NCBI GenBank assembly: GCA_938041455.1 | Contig: CALITO010000008.1 | Location: 270,319 to 334,318, forward strand | Length of the DNA: 64,000 nt | Source: an uncultured bacterium | GTDB taxonomy: Bacteria > Armatimonadota > JACIXR01 | Direction of reading: 5' to 3' | Shown here: positions 9,985-19,673 of the stretch, one piece after another | How positions within the stretch are numbered: the stretch's first letter is position 1 | How the letters are laid out: each line of letters begins with the position of its first letter | Notes under the pieces: model-generated | What the model saw: only the letters and a program-made list of their open reading frames with translations | The model's database searches: none | What the model was told of the DNA's origin: nothing | Made by a program: the position numbers and the translations under genes

Positions 9985-10308
9985 ATGGAGGAAGATGTAT
10001 TTGTCTCCGAGGAAATAGATGTTTCCTTCGCCCGAAAACCGGGACCGCCCACATCGTTCACTTGGCGCGGGAGAACTTTTAACATAGTGAAGTGTTCGTT
10101 CCAAGGTAGGAAGTTAGATTTTGGTAAACGGTGGTGGCAAAGACATCATAAGGATTACTACATAGTTGAGGATGAAAACCATAATATCTTCCAAATATAC
10201 TATAACCGAGGACCCCGTAGAAGATACTGGGTTTTGCTCAAGATAATAAGGTTGGTCTCCCCTGATATACTTTCGTCTCCCGAGGCGCTATGCGATAAAC
10301 CCTTCTAA
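9985..10308 (+). CDS. DUF6504-like small protein
   Basis: 107 aa; FTWRGRTFNIVKCS...W...HHKDYYIVEDENHNIFQIYYNRGPRRRYWVLLKI. Confidence 0.55.
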   Translation: MEEDVFVSEEIDVSFARKPGPPTSFTWRGRTFNIVKCSFQGRKLDFGKRWWQRHHKDYYIVEDENHNIFQIYYNRGPRRRYWVLLKIIRLVSPDILSSPEALCDKPF

Positions 10309-10361
10309 GAAGAACAAAAACGAAGTTGACCTAAAAGCAAAATAGGAGGAAAATATAGAAA

Positions 10362-10886
10362 ATGGAAAAGGCTATAAAACTACCTCTTGGAGAAGAGGTG
10401 ATTAGCCAGTTAGAAGCGGGAGATAGAGTTTTGTTATCTGGGATTGTCTATACTCTGCGTGATTCTGCTCATAAACAACTCCTCCAACTTCACAGAGAAA
10501 ATAAACCTTTCCCCTTCCCCACGCAAAACGCCGTCATTTATTATGCTGCCCCTACCCCACCCAAGCCCGGGCATCCCTTAGGTTCCCTCGGGCCAACAAC
10601 CGCCAGCAGGATGGATGCTTATGTTCCTATGCTTCTGGAAAGAGGCATCAAAGGAACGATAGGAAAGGGAAGAAGAAGCGAGCGAGTGAGGAAATTATTA
10701 AAAGAACACAAGGCGGTATATTTCCTTTCTGCGGGAGGAGCGGGAGCGTATCTTTCTCAATTCGTAAAGGAAGCGAAGCCAATAGCATTTTATGAACTTG
10801 GACCTGAGGCAATATATGAGGTTCACTTGGAACGCTTCCCTGCCCTTGTAGCCATAGATAGTAGAGGGAAAAGCATTTGGGGTTAG
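10362..10886 (+). CDS. Class I fumarate hydratase beta-domain (C-terminal) protein
   Basis: EVISQLEAGDRVLLSGIVYTLRDSAHKQL...NAVIYYAAPTPPKPGHPLGSLGPTTASRMDAYVPMLLERGIKGTIGKGRRSE. Confidence 0.9.
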   Translation: MEKAIKLPLGEEVISQLEAGDRVLLSGIVYTLRDSAHKQLLQLHRENKPFPFPTQNAVIYYAAPTPPKPGHPLGSLGPTTASRMDAYVPMLLERGIKGTIGKGRRSERVRKLLKEHKAVYFLSAGGAGAYLSQFVKEAKPIAFYELGPEAIYEVHLERFPALVAIDSRGKSIWG

Positions 10887-13800
10887 AAAGAATTATGAGG
10901 CGAATTGCTCTGGTTTTTGTCTTTATTTTATCCACTGCCCTTCTTGGGCAGGAGGTGGACTATGGTCCCAAACATATTTCCCCTACTCGTGAAGTCGTCA
11001 CTCCCCATATTAAATGGCTAAGCCCCTATAGCAAAGGACCCCTTAGCATCCTCTTCCTTACTCATAGAGGTGGTATGAGGGAAATTGTGGAACTCGCTCA
11101 GAGAATGGACATCCACTATACTGTCTTTGCCATCCATAGCCCCGATGTCTTCTACGAAAGGGACCCCGCTAATCCTTCCACCCTTACTCCCGAGTCTATG
11201 ACTGCAGATGGGGAAAACAAACTGGGAAGCTCTTACGATGTCATAGTCTTGGGAAACATAAACTGGAACGCCCTTCCCCTTTCCATCCGTTACCTCGTTC
11301 TTAAAAAGGTTAAGGAAGGAACATCGCTCCTCGGCATCATAAGAGGGAAGGACGAATATCTAAACAGGGCTTTGGAAAGAAAAATCTCCCCCGACTTCTC
11401 CTTTCTTTTCCCCTACAAGGGGCTCTCCCATTTTGAAAAATATGATGACTTCAACACCTTCCTCAACTCCACTCTCGATGTCTACCAATTCGGAGAGGGT
11501 AAGATTTTTCTCCTCAAAGGCTACGATGTTCCCTACAGGATGCAAATCCTCACCCCTTCACCTTCGGGCAACCCACTGGATGTGAAGTATTTGGAATACG
11601 ATTACTACCTCGCCTATATCTCTCATCTCCTCTTAATCGTCAGTGGTAAGGAACCCGAGGTGCAGATCAAAGCTCCCGATTTCCTAAGTCTGAACCGAGA
11701 CGATTTCTCCTCCCTCCTCTTCACCTTGGAGAGCAAAGCAAACATTAAGGCATCCTGTTCGTTTATCATTAGAAGCAAGGACAACGAGGTCTTCTCCACT
11801 CAAACCCGTGACATATCCTTATCCCCGGGTGAAAACAAACTCAATTTCTCATTCAATAAACTTCCAGCGGGGGAATACTTCGCCGACCTCTGGGTGAGCA
11901 CCCAGGGCAAGGTTATGAACTTCGGCTCAACCTTCATAAGGCTAAGTTCTAACATCACGATCTCAAGCATAGATATGAAGAATGTCCTTAAAAAGGGGGA
12001 ACCAGTCTCGGGGAAAATAACCCTGGAGAATGAGATGGAAAACTGGAAGGGCTTCGCCCTTTGGATAGCTCAACGGGATAATTTCGGTAGGATAACCGCG
12101 ATGAAAGAAATGGACCTTTCCTCTTCTCCTCCCACCCGGAGGATAGAGATTTCTTTTTCTCTCCCAAGGACAAAACCTCTATCCGTCCTTCAATACCTGG
12201 ATGTAATCCTTTGTAAACGCCAAAAAGGAATTGATTTGTTAGATAGCAAAAGCAAGGTCTTCTTCATTTCCGACCTTTATCCAAAGGACGATATAAGACA
12301 TATTCTATGGGTAGGGGCCTTTGGCTCCTATCTAACCCCTTACTTTTACCGAGAACTTTTCAAGGAAGGAATTGATACCCAATATACCGGATTTTCGGAG
12401 GCAGTCCTTTTAGGCAATCTCTACCACCTCCCCTATGCCACCAGGTTCATAGACCGCAAAACGGATTGGTATCCCCATCCCGATGTCCCCGATAGGACGA
12501 AGGACGACCACATCCGCCTTCCCTGTCTTAATGACCCCTCCTATCTTGAGCAAGTTCGCAACGACCTTACCAAAATCGCAGAGCATCTCAAACAGTTCTC
12601 CACAAGGGAGTTCTCTATGGGCGATGAATGCCACTTCGTAGGGGGAAACTATGAATTATGTTTCTGCCCTTATTGTGTATCCGGTTTCGCCAAGTTCCTT
12701 CAAAAAGAATACGGAACAATAGAGAACCTCAACAGGGAGTATGAAGGGGATTACAAATCCTTTGAAGATGTGAAGCCCCTCACACTTGAGGATGTGAGGG
12801 AAAGCCCAAAATTCGCGCCTCTTTGGGTTGACTACCGAAGATATATGGAGGATGTTTGGGCGGGAATATATAAGTTCAGCAGAAGCATAATAGAAAATGT
12901 GGTGCCTGAGGCAAAAGTTGGCTACGAAGGAAGCGATATGAGCGTAAACAGTTTCAACGCTGCGGATTTCTATAAACTTATGCAAAGTATGAACCTCAAC
13001 AACACCTACGATGCGTCCTTTATCCCCTATGCGGTTTCCCACTTCAGCCGACCGGGAAGCCTCCTCGGTTTGGGTTGGTATGGTGGCTACAATCCCTGCA
13101 GAAGCGAACTTTATAATCGTTATATCCCCTGGCGGCACCTATTTCGGGGCGCTAATTCCTTCTGGATTTGGCACGGCGAACCGGGAATGGAAGGCGGCGT
13201 GGTCGCACCAGACCTCTCTTTTTACGATTTCTTCAAAGCAAATATCGAAGAGGTGAAGGAACTGAAAAAAGGCATAGGAAAACTGATTATGAACGCTAAA
13301 AGGGAAGCCGAGGTGGCTATCCTTTACTCTGCTTCCAGCGTCCATTCCTCTACTCTAACCGAGGGATTGCCCCCTATGGAGCAGATTTTAAACGCCCTCG
13401 TGGCTCTCCTTGAGGATATAAGATGCTCATTCAAAATAATCTCCTATAAGCAGTTGGAGGAGGGAATCTTGGAGAAGGAAGGCTTTCGCCTTCTCATCCT
13501 CCCCTATACACAAGCGATTTCGGTGAAGGAAGCGGAGGCGATTAAGAAATTCCTCCAGGGAGGTGGGAAAGTCGTAGCGGATTTGAGACCCGGCGTCCAC
13601 GATGAACATGGAAAACCCTACCCTCAGGGAATCCTTGACGAGTTGTTCGGCGTCCGCCAGGAAGCTTCCCCTCAACCAAAAAGAGGGAAGGTTTCCCTTC
13701 GTATGGGGAAGGATTTCCCCCAAAATCTTCCCGACGCCTTCTGCGATTTCTCTCTCAAGGTAACGAATGGTCAAGCTCAGGGTGAGTCAGAAGGAGTTCC

Positions 13801-14521
13801 CTGTTTAATCCTCAAGGAATACGGAAAGGGAACCGCCCTTCTCCTCAACTTCTCCCTCTCCGCTTATTCAGCGACCAGCGAGTCCGCAACTACTTGGAAA
13901 GCATTCTTCAAATCCCTGCTCAACTTGCTCGGCATAGAAGAGAAGGTCAAGGTCTTCCCAGATTTGGAAGGTTTGAGAACATATTGGTTTAGGTCGGGAC
14001 AACTCCGGTATCTGGGGATTTTACAGGAGCCCCCGGAAGGTTGGATGGATTACGCTACGGGCAAAGCTAAGCCCCTTAAACCTTCGCTTGTTAAATTAAC
14101 TTTTCCCAAGAAGTATCACATCTATGATGTAAGAGAAGGCAAATATCTGGGCTATAGCGATACAATAAGCACGAGTGTTGAACCGGGGAGGGCGAAACTT
14201 TACAGTTTACTCCCCTACAAGGTGGAAACTATCACATTGGACATACCTAAAAAGGTCCACCCGGGAGGGGAACTTCCCTACGAGATAAAAATCAAGGGGA
14301 GTTCATCCTTATTAGGTCTCCACATCCTTCGTCTCTCCCTCATATCCCCTAAGGGCGAGGAGTTGCCCTATTACAGCGAGAATCTGGCAATAGTGGGAGG
14401 GAAAATAAAAGACAACATTCCCCTTGCTATCAACGAGGAAGCAGGAAAATGGAGGTTCAAGGTGAAAGATACAGCCTCGGGAATCTCCGCTGAACGGACA
14501 TTCACGGTTGAGACAATGTGA
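10877..14521 (+). CDS. GH42-like beta-galactosidase-type glycoside hydrolase with trimerisation-like domain, 1214 aa
   Basis: MGDECHFVGGNYELCFCPYCVSGFAKFLQKEYGTIENLNREY…; LILPYTQAISVKEAEAIKKFLQGGGKVVADLRPG trimerisation-domain-like. Confidence 0.75.
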   Translation: MGLERIMRRIALVFVFILSTALLGQEVDYGPKHISPTREVVTPHIKWLSPYSKGPLSILFLTHRGGMREIVELAQRMDIHYTVFAIHSPDVFYERDPANPSTLTPESMTADGENKLGSSYDVIVLGNINWNALPLSIRYLVLKKVKEGTSLLGIIRGKDEYLNRALERKISPDFSFLFPYKGLSHFEKYDDFNTFLNSTLDVYQFGEGKIFLLKGYDVPYRMQILTPSPSGNPLDVKYLEYDYYLAYISHLLLIVSGKEPEVQIKAPDFLSLNRDDFSSLLFTLESKANIKASCSFIIRSKDNEVFSTQTRDISLSPGENKLNFSFNKLPAGEYFADLWVSTQGKVMNFGSTFIRLSSNITISSIDMKNVLKKGEPVSGKITLENEMENWKGFALWIAQRDNFGRITAMKEMDLSSSPPTRRIEISFSLPRTKPLSVLQYLDVILCKRQKGIDLLDSKSKVFFISDLYPKDDIRHILWVGAFGSYLTPYFYRELFKEGIDTQYTGFSEAVLLGNLYHLPYATRFIDRKTDWYPHPDVPDRTKDDHIRLPCLNDPSYLEQVRNDLTKIAEHLKQFSTREFSMGDECHFVGGNYELCFCPYCVSGFAKFLQKEYGTIENLNREYEGDYKSFEDVKPLTLEDVRESPKFAPLWVDYRRYMEDVWAGIYKFSRSIIENVVPEAKVGYEGSDMSVNSFNAADFYKLMQSMNLNNTYDASFIPYAVSHFSRPGSLLGLGWYGGYNPCRSELYNRYIPWRHLFRGANSFWIWHGEPGMEGGVVAPDLSFYDFFKANIEEVKELKKGIGKLIMNAKREAEVAILYSASSVHSSTLTEGLPPMEQILNALVALLEDIRCSFKIISYKQLEEGILEKEGFRLLILPYTQAISVKEAEAIKKFLQGGGKVVADLRPGVHDEHGKPYPQGILDELFGVRQEASPQPKRGKVSLRMGKDFPQNLPDAFCDFSLKVTNGQAQGESEGVPCLILKEYGKGTALLLNFSLSAYSATSESATTWKAFFKSLLNLLGIEEKVKVFPDLEGLRTYWFRSGQLRYLGILQEPPEGWMDYATGKAKPLKPSLVKLTFPKKYHIYDVREGKYLGYSDTISTSVEPGRAKLYSLLPYKVETITLDIPKKVHPGGELPYEIKIKGSSSLLGLHILRLSLISPKGEELPYYSENLAIVGGKIKDNIPLAINEEAGKWRFKVKDTASGISAERTFTVETM

Positions 14522-15519
14522 TAGTAACGATGTCCAAGGGGACCATTTTCCTCCTTCCTCTTTTCGCCTCCCTTCTTTTTGGGAAAGGAGGGAGGGAATA
14601 TCCCTGTTACCTCATAGATGCGCAGCCAATTCTGGATGGGAAAGCAGAAGAGAAAGTCTGGGCAACCGTTCCCGAGGCGACCGGCTTTTATATCCTTGGA
14701 GGAGAAAAATTTGCCCTTGAGAAGCAAACCTATTTCAGAGCAGGTTGGAGGGAGGATGCCCTCTATATCTACCTGATATGTGAGGAGCCAGCGATGGACA
14801 AAGTGTCCTCAAAACTCAAAGATGGGGAGGAACTTTACCGTGAGGACAGCGTGGAGTTATTCTTTTTCCCCGGGGGTGCCCCCCATTACCTTCATTTAGT
14901 GGTAAATCCCATAGGGAGCAGATGGAACGAGATAGACGCCAGCGGTCAACCGGGGGCTCCCTGGGATTGGCAGGCGAAGGCTCATATAGGGAAGGATTTT
15001 TGGGCAGTTGAGGTCAGGATACCTTTTGAGGTGCTTGGAGAGAAGCCCAAGGAAGGGGAGTGCTGGCTCTTTAACATAGGGAGGAACATATACACGGGGC
15101 CGAGCTCCGAGCATTTCACCTGCTGGCCTCCCCTAAGGAGCGGTTTCCACGAACTTAGGAACTTCGCCCAATTCATCTTCAAAGGGCAGGTTCCCACAGC
15201 TTCAGAAAAAGAGAGGATAGAAGAGGAGATAAACCGTTCCTTCTCCAATTTTTTACAAGGGAAAATAAAAGAGTTTAGGGAGGAATTGGCGAGGAATTCC
15301 TCAGGGTATGAAGAGGCGATAGCCTATGGGTTAGAGAGGGAAGAATTAAGGGGGGAGGCTATTTACCTCAAAGAGGGATGGGAAAGCCTGAATCTGCTCT
15401 CCGCCCAGGAAAAACCTTCCCTCCAATCCCTCCGTTCCTTCCTCCTCCGCTACCCCACCCTTACCCAAAGATTTAAAGAATTCCACTACAAAGTATTGCT
15501 GGAGAAACTGTTTGAATAG
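14518..15519 (+). CDS. CBM9-like carbohydrate-binding secreted protein
   Basis: 333 aa; AQPILDGKAEEKVWATVPEATGFYI...TYFRAGWREDALYIYLICEEP...YREDSVELFFFPGG…WAVEVRIPFEVLGEKPKEGECWLFNIGR. Confidence 0.75.
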   Translation: MIVTMSKGTIFLLPLFASLLFGKGGREYPCYLIDAQPILDGKAEEKVWATVPEATGFYILGGEKFALEKQTYFRAGWREDALYIYLICEEPAMDKVSSKLKDGEELYREDSVELFFFPGGAPHYLHLVVNPIGSRWNEIDASGQPGAPWDWQAKAHIGKDFWAVEVRIPFEVLGEKPKEGECWLFNIGRNIYTGPSSEHFTCWPPLRSGFHELRNFAQFIFKGQVPTASEKERIEEEINRSFSNFLQGKIKEFREELARNSSGYEEAIAYGLEREELRGEAIYLKEGWESLNLLSAQEKPSLQSLRSFLLRYPTLTQRFKEFHYKVLLEKLFE

Positions 15520-15604
15520 AGTTCCCCCACTTTTTCTGAAACTTCAACATTTACTTGGCAAATTCCAACTGAGGGAATAGTATATCCTAAAAAAGGCAGG
15601 TGAA

Positions 15605-16857
15605 ATGCAACGGAGAAACTTGCTATTGAAGGTGGGCCGAAGGTTCGGGAGAAACCTTGGCCCCCTCGCCAGCTCTTTGGAGAGGAGGAGAAATCCGCTG
15701 TCATAGCCCTCTTTGACAAAGCCATCGCCTCGGGTGAGCCAATCATCTATGAGGGTCCGGAAGAGGAAGCTTACTGCAGAGAATTCTCGGAGTTTATGGG
15801 AGGAGGGTATGCCGATGCGGTTAGCTCGGGCACATCTGCCCTCTTCGTCGCACTCCACGCCCTTAACCCCCAACCCTTCACGGAGGTCATCGTCAGCGCT
15901 GTAACCGACCCCGGGGGAATGATGCCCATCCTCTTCCTAAACTGTATCCCCATCATAGCAGATGCCGCTCCAGGATGTTATAACACATCTGCTGAGGAGA
16001 TTGAAAAGCTCATCTCGCCCTTGACCTCCGCTATAGTCGTCGCCCATATAGGAGGGGAACCAGCAGATGTAGAGGAAATCTCAGCCCTGGCAAAAAAACA
16101 AAATATCCCCCTTATTGAGGATTGCGCCCAAGCACCTGGCGCTAAGTGGAATGGCAAGTATGTGGGAAGTTTCGGCGACATATCCGTATTTTCTACTATG
16201 TTCGGCAAGCACTATTCAACCGGGGGACAAGGAGGAATGGTCTATACAAGGAACGAGGAACTTTACTTGAAGATAAAAAGAGTAGCGGATAGGGGGAAGC
16301 CCTTCGGTTTACCCGAAGGCTCCACTAATTGTATCGCTTCCTTGAATTTCAACTCCGACGAACTACACTGCGCAATCGGAAGGGTTCAACTTAGGAAATT
16401 ACCCTGGATAGTGGAGAGGAGGAGGGAAATCGTGGCTCAAATAGCGGAGGGGATAAAGGACTTGGAAATCATATCCTTGCCTAAACCACCTCCCCCCGCC
16501 GAGCCGAACTATTGGTTTTTGAGAATACAGTTCCACAGGGAGAAATCAAAGGTGGAGAAGGAAAAATTCTGTCAAGCCCTATCGGGGGAAGGGCTCCTCG
16601 TTATGCCGAGTTATAGATTTGCCCTCCCCCATCTTATGGATTGGTTTAGGAATCGCTCCGTTTTTGGGGAATCGGGTTATCCCTGGGCAAGCCCGGATTA
16701 TAAGGGCGACCCCCATAGGGAGTTCCCCACACCAAATGCTCTTGGTGCTATGGAGATGAATTTCAATCTCACTATATATGAGAGTTGGGGAGAAGAGGAG
16801 GTAAGGGACATAATTAGGTGTTTGCGGAAAGTCGGCGAGGCATATCAGATGGACTGA
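15605..16857 (+). CDS. DegT/DnrJ/EryC1/StrS-type PLP aminotransferase (start region probably contains a 1-nt deletion)
   Basis: Frame of ORF 15796-16857 stays open upstream to 15604 (ATEKLAIEGGPKVREKPWPPRQLFGEEEKSAVIALFDKAIASGEPIIYEGPEEEAYCREFSEFMG…). PLP-lysine region STMFGKHYSTGGQGG. Confidence 0.85.
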
Positions 16858-16869
16858 ACAAGGAGGGCG

Positions 16870-17733
16870 GTGGTAATGATAATTGATGTTCACAATCATC
16901 CTCTCTGGTATGGCTATACTCCCCAACGGCTCGTTGAGAATATGAAGGAAAACGGGATAGATAGAACTTGGCTTCTCACTTGGATATGCCCACCTGATGA
17001 GTATGACCCAAACTTCCTCCCCTTTCTTCCTGGCGCTCCTGATGGACCCATTCCCATTTCCTCCGCCATTCCCTTCCTCGAGAAATATCCGGATAAATTC
17101 GTCTTGGGCTATGCCCCTGACCCCCGCCGTCCCGAGGCAATAGACCGCCTTGCCTTCGCTATTTCCACTTACAATGTGCGTGTTTATGGGGAACTCAAGT
17201 TGAGGATGGTGTTGGACAATCCCGACGCCCTGCGGATGTATCGCTTCTGCGCTGAAAAGGGTCTTCCCGTCTTAGTGCATATAGATTATGAGTTCCCAAC
17301 GGGAACGAAATATCCCCGTCCCAATTGGTGGTATGGGGGAGGGATAGAGGCATTGGAAAGGGCGATAAGGGCTTGTCCAGAGACGATTTTCATAGGGCAT
17401 GGGCCAGGCTTCTGGGCTCATATATCGGGAGATGACCAGTTTGACAAGGTTCCTTATCCGGAGGGAGAGGTTGTAGAGGGAGGAAAGATAGTGGAAATGT
17501 TGAGGAGATATCCCAATTTATACTGCGATTTATCGGGCTATTCGGGTTACAATGCCTTGAATAGGGACCCAAATTTCGCGAGGGAATTTATATTGGAGTT
17601 TCAGGAACGGCTTCTTTTCGGCAGGGATTACTTCGATGACTGCCTACACAAGTTCCTCCTTTCCTTTTCCTTGCCGGAGGAAGTTCTTGCGAAAATCCTC
17701 TCCCAAAATGCCCTCCGCCTCGTTCCTCCATAA
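16870..17733 (+). CDS. Amidohydrolase family (metal-dependent, TIM-barrel) protein
   Basis: MIIDVHNHPLWYG...LPVLVHIDYEFP…TIFIGHGPGFW…LYCDLSGYSGYNAL…LLFGRDYFDD. Confidence 0.85.
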   Translation: MVMIIDVHNHPLWYGYTPQRLVENMKENGIDRTWLLTWICPPDEYDPNFLPFLPGAPDGPIPISSAIPFLEKYPDKFVLGYAPDPRRPEAIDRLAFAISTYNVRVYGELKLRMVLDNPDALRMYRFCAEKGLPVLVHIDYEFPTGTKYPRPNWWYGGGIEALERAIRACPETIFIGHGPGFWAHISGDDQFDKVPYPEGEVVEGGKIVEMLRRYPNLYCDLSGYSGYNALNRDPNFAREFILEFQERLLFGRDYFDDCLHKFLLSFSLPEEVLAKILSQNALRLVPP

Positions 17734-17748
17734 TTTCAAAGGGAAGGG

Positions 17749-18546
17749 GTGGAACCATTGTCAGATTTCTTGTTTCTTCTTTTGCTAATAGTTGGTTTCC
17801 TTTTTGGCTGGTGGAGGGGAGGAAGAACAATGGTTCTGGAGTTCCTCTCCGCCTTCTTTGCCCTTGTCCTTTCTACTTTTATCTTCACCCTTCATCCTCT
17901 CTCCATAGTGGGCTACATCCTGCTCTTTCTTCTCCTCGCCTTTTTAATAAGCGAGTTCCCTTATCACCTTGCCAAATCCTTTTTTCGCAAAGGGGAGGGT
18001 GTCGCTGGTAAGATCTTGGGCGGGTTGCTGGGCTCGCTTCTCTTCTTCCTCCTTGCGGGTGCTATATCCCTCCTTATACCGCCCGGGGAGAACGCTCCCC
18101 TCGCCAGGCTGGCGGAAAGGGCAATGCCTCGCTTCCTAATCCTCTCTGAAAAGCTCCATATAGACCCTCCAAAACTGGTTTACCATCCCTCAACTTTTGA
18201 GGGGGAATGGTCAAGGGAAGGATTGTGGGAAGGTAAGATAGAGCACAGGTTTGAGCGGTTAGCTTTCTCCCAATTGGATGGAGCTACTTGCATTGCTTGT
18301 GGAGGAAAGGTGAAATTTCTCGGCTATTTAAGAAAAGATAAGAATCCCCTGGTGCCCAAATTTCAGTGCACGAAATGCGGGCGCACCTCGGACGGATGCC
18401 AGACATTTGAGGGTTTCCACAGGATATATGGAATGTGCCCCGTGGATGAGGCAAAAAAGGGCATTCAATTGGATTGTGGAACTTGGACAAACGGCACCTG
18501 GGTGGTGCCAAAGGGTAAATGTCCTGTCTGCGGAAAGGAGTATTAA
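17749..18546 (+). CDS. CvpA-like membrane protein with C-terminal zinc-ribbon-like Cys motifs
   Basis: N-terminal multi-TM WWRGGRTMVLEFLSAFFALVLST...; C-terminal CIACGG…CTKCG…CPVCGKEY. Confidence 0.55.
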   Translation: MEPLSDFLFLLLLIVGFLFGWWRGGRTMVLEFLSAFFALVLSTFIFTLHPLSIVGYILLFLLLAFLISEFPYHLAKSFFRKGEGVAGKILGGLLGSLLFFLLAGAISLLIPPGENAPLARLAERAMPRFLILSEKLHIDPPKLVYHPSTFEGEWSREGLWEGKIEHRFERLAFSQLDGATCIACGGKVKFLGYLRKDKNPLVPKFQCTKCGRTSDGCQTFEGFHRIYGMCPVDEAKKGIQLDCGTWTNGTWVVPKGKCPVCGKEY

Positions 18547-19673
18547 CTTCCCTTCTGAGGGGCTTTCTTTCTTAAAACCTCCCCTACCCTTCTCCATAAT
18601 TCCTCCTCGGAAGAGAGCTTTAATTCCACCGAAAGGACGAAGAAGGGGAGTTTGAGGGGGAAATTCTCTTCTAATAATCCCTTTACCTTCACCCCGTCCT
18701 TATCCGTTATCACTATTGCCTCCGATGCACTCTCTTTGGCTTCCTCTTGTAAAGCGATGAGCTCTGCCTGGCTGAAATGATGGTGGTCAGGAAAAGGACG
18801 AAATACTACCTCTCCAGCAAGCCTTTCCAAGGTCTTTTTAAATCCTTCGGGGGAACCTATGCCGGCTATCCCCATAACCCTTTTCCCCTTCAACCACTCA
18901 ATCGGCACCTTTTCCTCCCCAGGCAGAGTGAGAAGTTCGGAGGGCGCATAATTTGCCTCTAATAGGATGGAGGATGGGTTGATTTCCCTAAGGCGCTGAA
19001 GTATTCGCTCCTTTCCCTTTTTAAGTTCGGCGTTATTGAGTATTAGCACATCCGCCCTCTTTAAGCCAGAAAGAGGCTCTCTCAAAGCACCCCTTGGGAA
19101 TAGGTAGCCATAGCCAAAGGGAGATAGGGCATTCAACATAACTATCTCCAAATCCTTCTTTATTTTGAAATACTGCATCCCATCATCCATAACGATCACT
19201 TCCGCTCCCTCTTCCAGGGCTTTCTTCGCCATCTTCAACCTATCCCTTCCCGCCCAAACAGAACTCCTCTCTACACTATTAGTTATGAGAAAAGCTTCAT
19301 CTCCAAATTCCTCAGGACTTTTAGTTTCTACCTTTCCCTCCCTCCTTCCTCCATACCCCGTGCAAAGAATGGCTACTTTATATCCCATCGTCTCCAACTT
19401 CTTAGATAGAAGAATAGTAAGGGATGTCTTGCCCGTTCCTCCCAATGTTATGTTACCGATGCTGATTACGGGGCAAAGGAGTTCTTCTTGGACCATACTT
19501 TGGATTTTACGAAAGACAAGGAAAGCTAAAAAATAGGGAAAAGAAAGCGGGTATAAGAGGCAACGAAGAAGTCCAAGGCAAATTTTCCTCTCTCCTCTTA
19601 TAGTCCTTTTCCAAACCTCTTCTGTTTTTCTTTTAAGGTTTCTCACTGAGCAAGTTGTGAATAAAATGGGCAT
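18543..19673 (-). CDS. lpxK: Tetraacyldisaccharide 4'-kinase
   Basis: VISIGNITLGGTGKTSLTILLSKKLETMGYKVAILCTGYGG...VIVMDDGMQYFKIKKDLEIVMLNA typical LpxK. Confidence 0.9.
   Translation of the reverse strand: MPILFTTCSVRNLKRKTEEVWKRTIRGERKICLGLLRCLLYPLSFPYFLAFLVFRKIQSMVQEELLCPVISIGNITLGGTGKTSLTILLSKKLETMGYKVAILCTGYGGRREGKVETKSPEEFGDEAFLITNSVERSSVWAGRDRLKMAKKALEEGAEVIVMDDGMQYFKIKKDLEIVMLNALSPFGYGYLFPRGALREPLSGLKRADVLILNNAELKKGKERILQRLREINPSSILLEANYAPSELLTLPGEEKVPIEWLKGKRVMGIAGIGSPEGFKKTLERLAGEVVFRPFPDHHHFSQAELIALQEEAKESASEAIVITDKDGVKVKGLLEENFPLKLPFFVLSVELKLSSEEELWRRVGEVLRKKAPQKGS

Noticed and set aside
12656-13138. 160-aa minus-strand ORF
   Set aside because: Antisense to the GH42-like gene; no independent start signal or recognisable domain.
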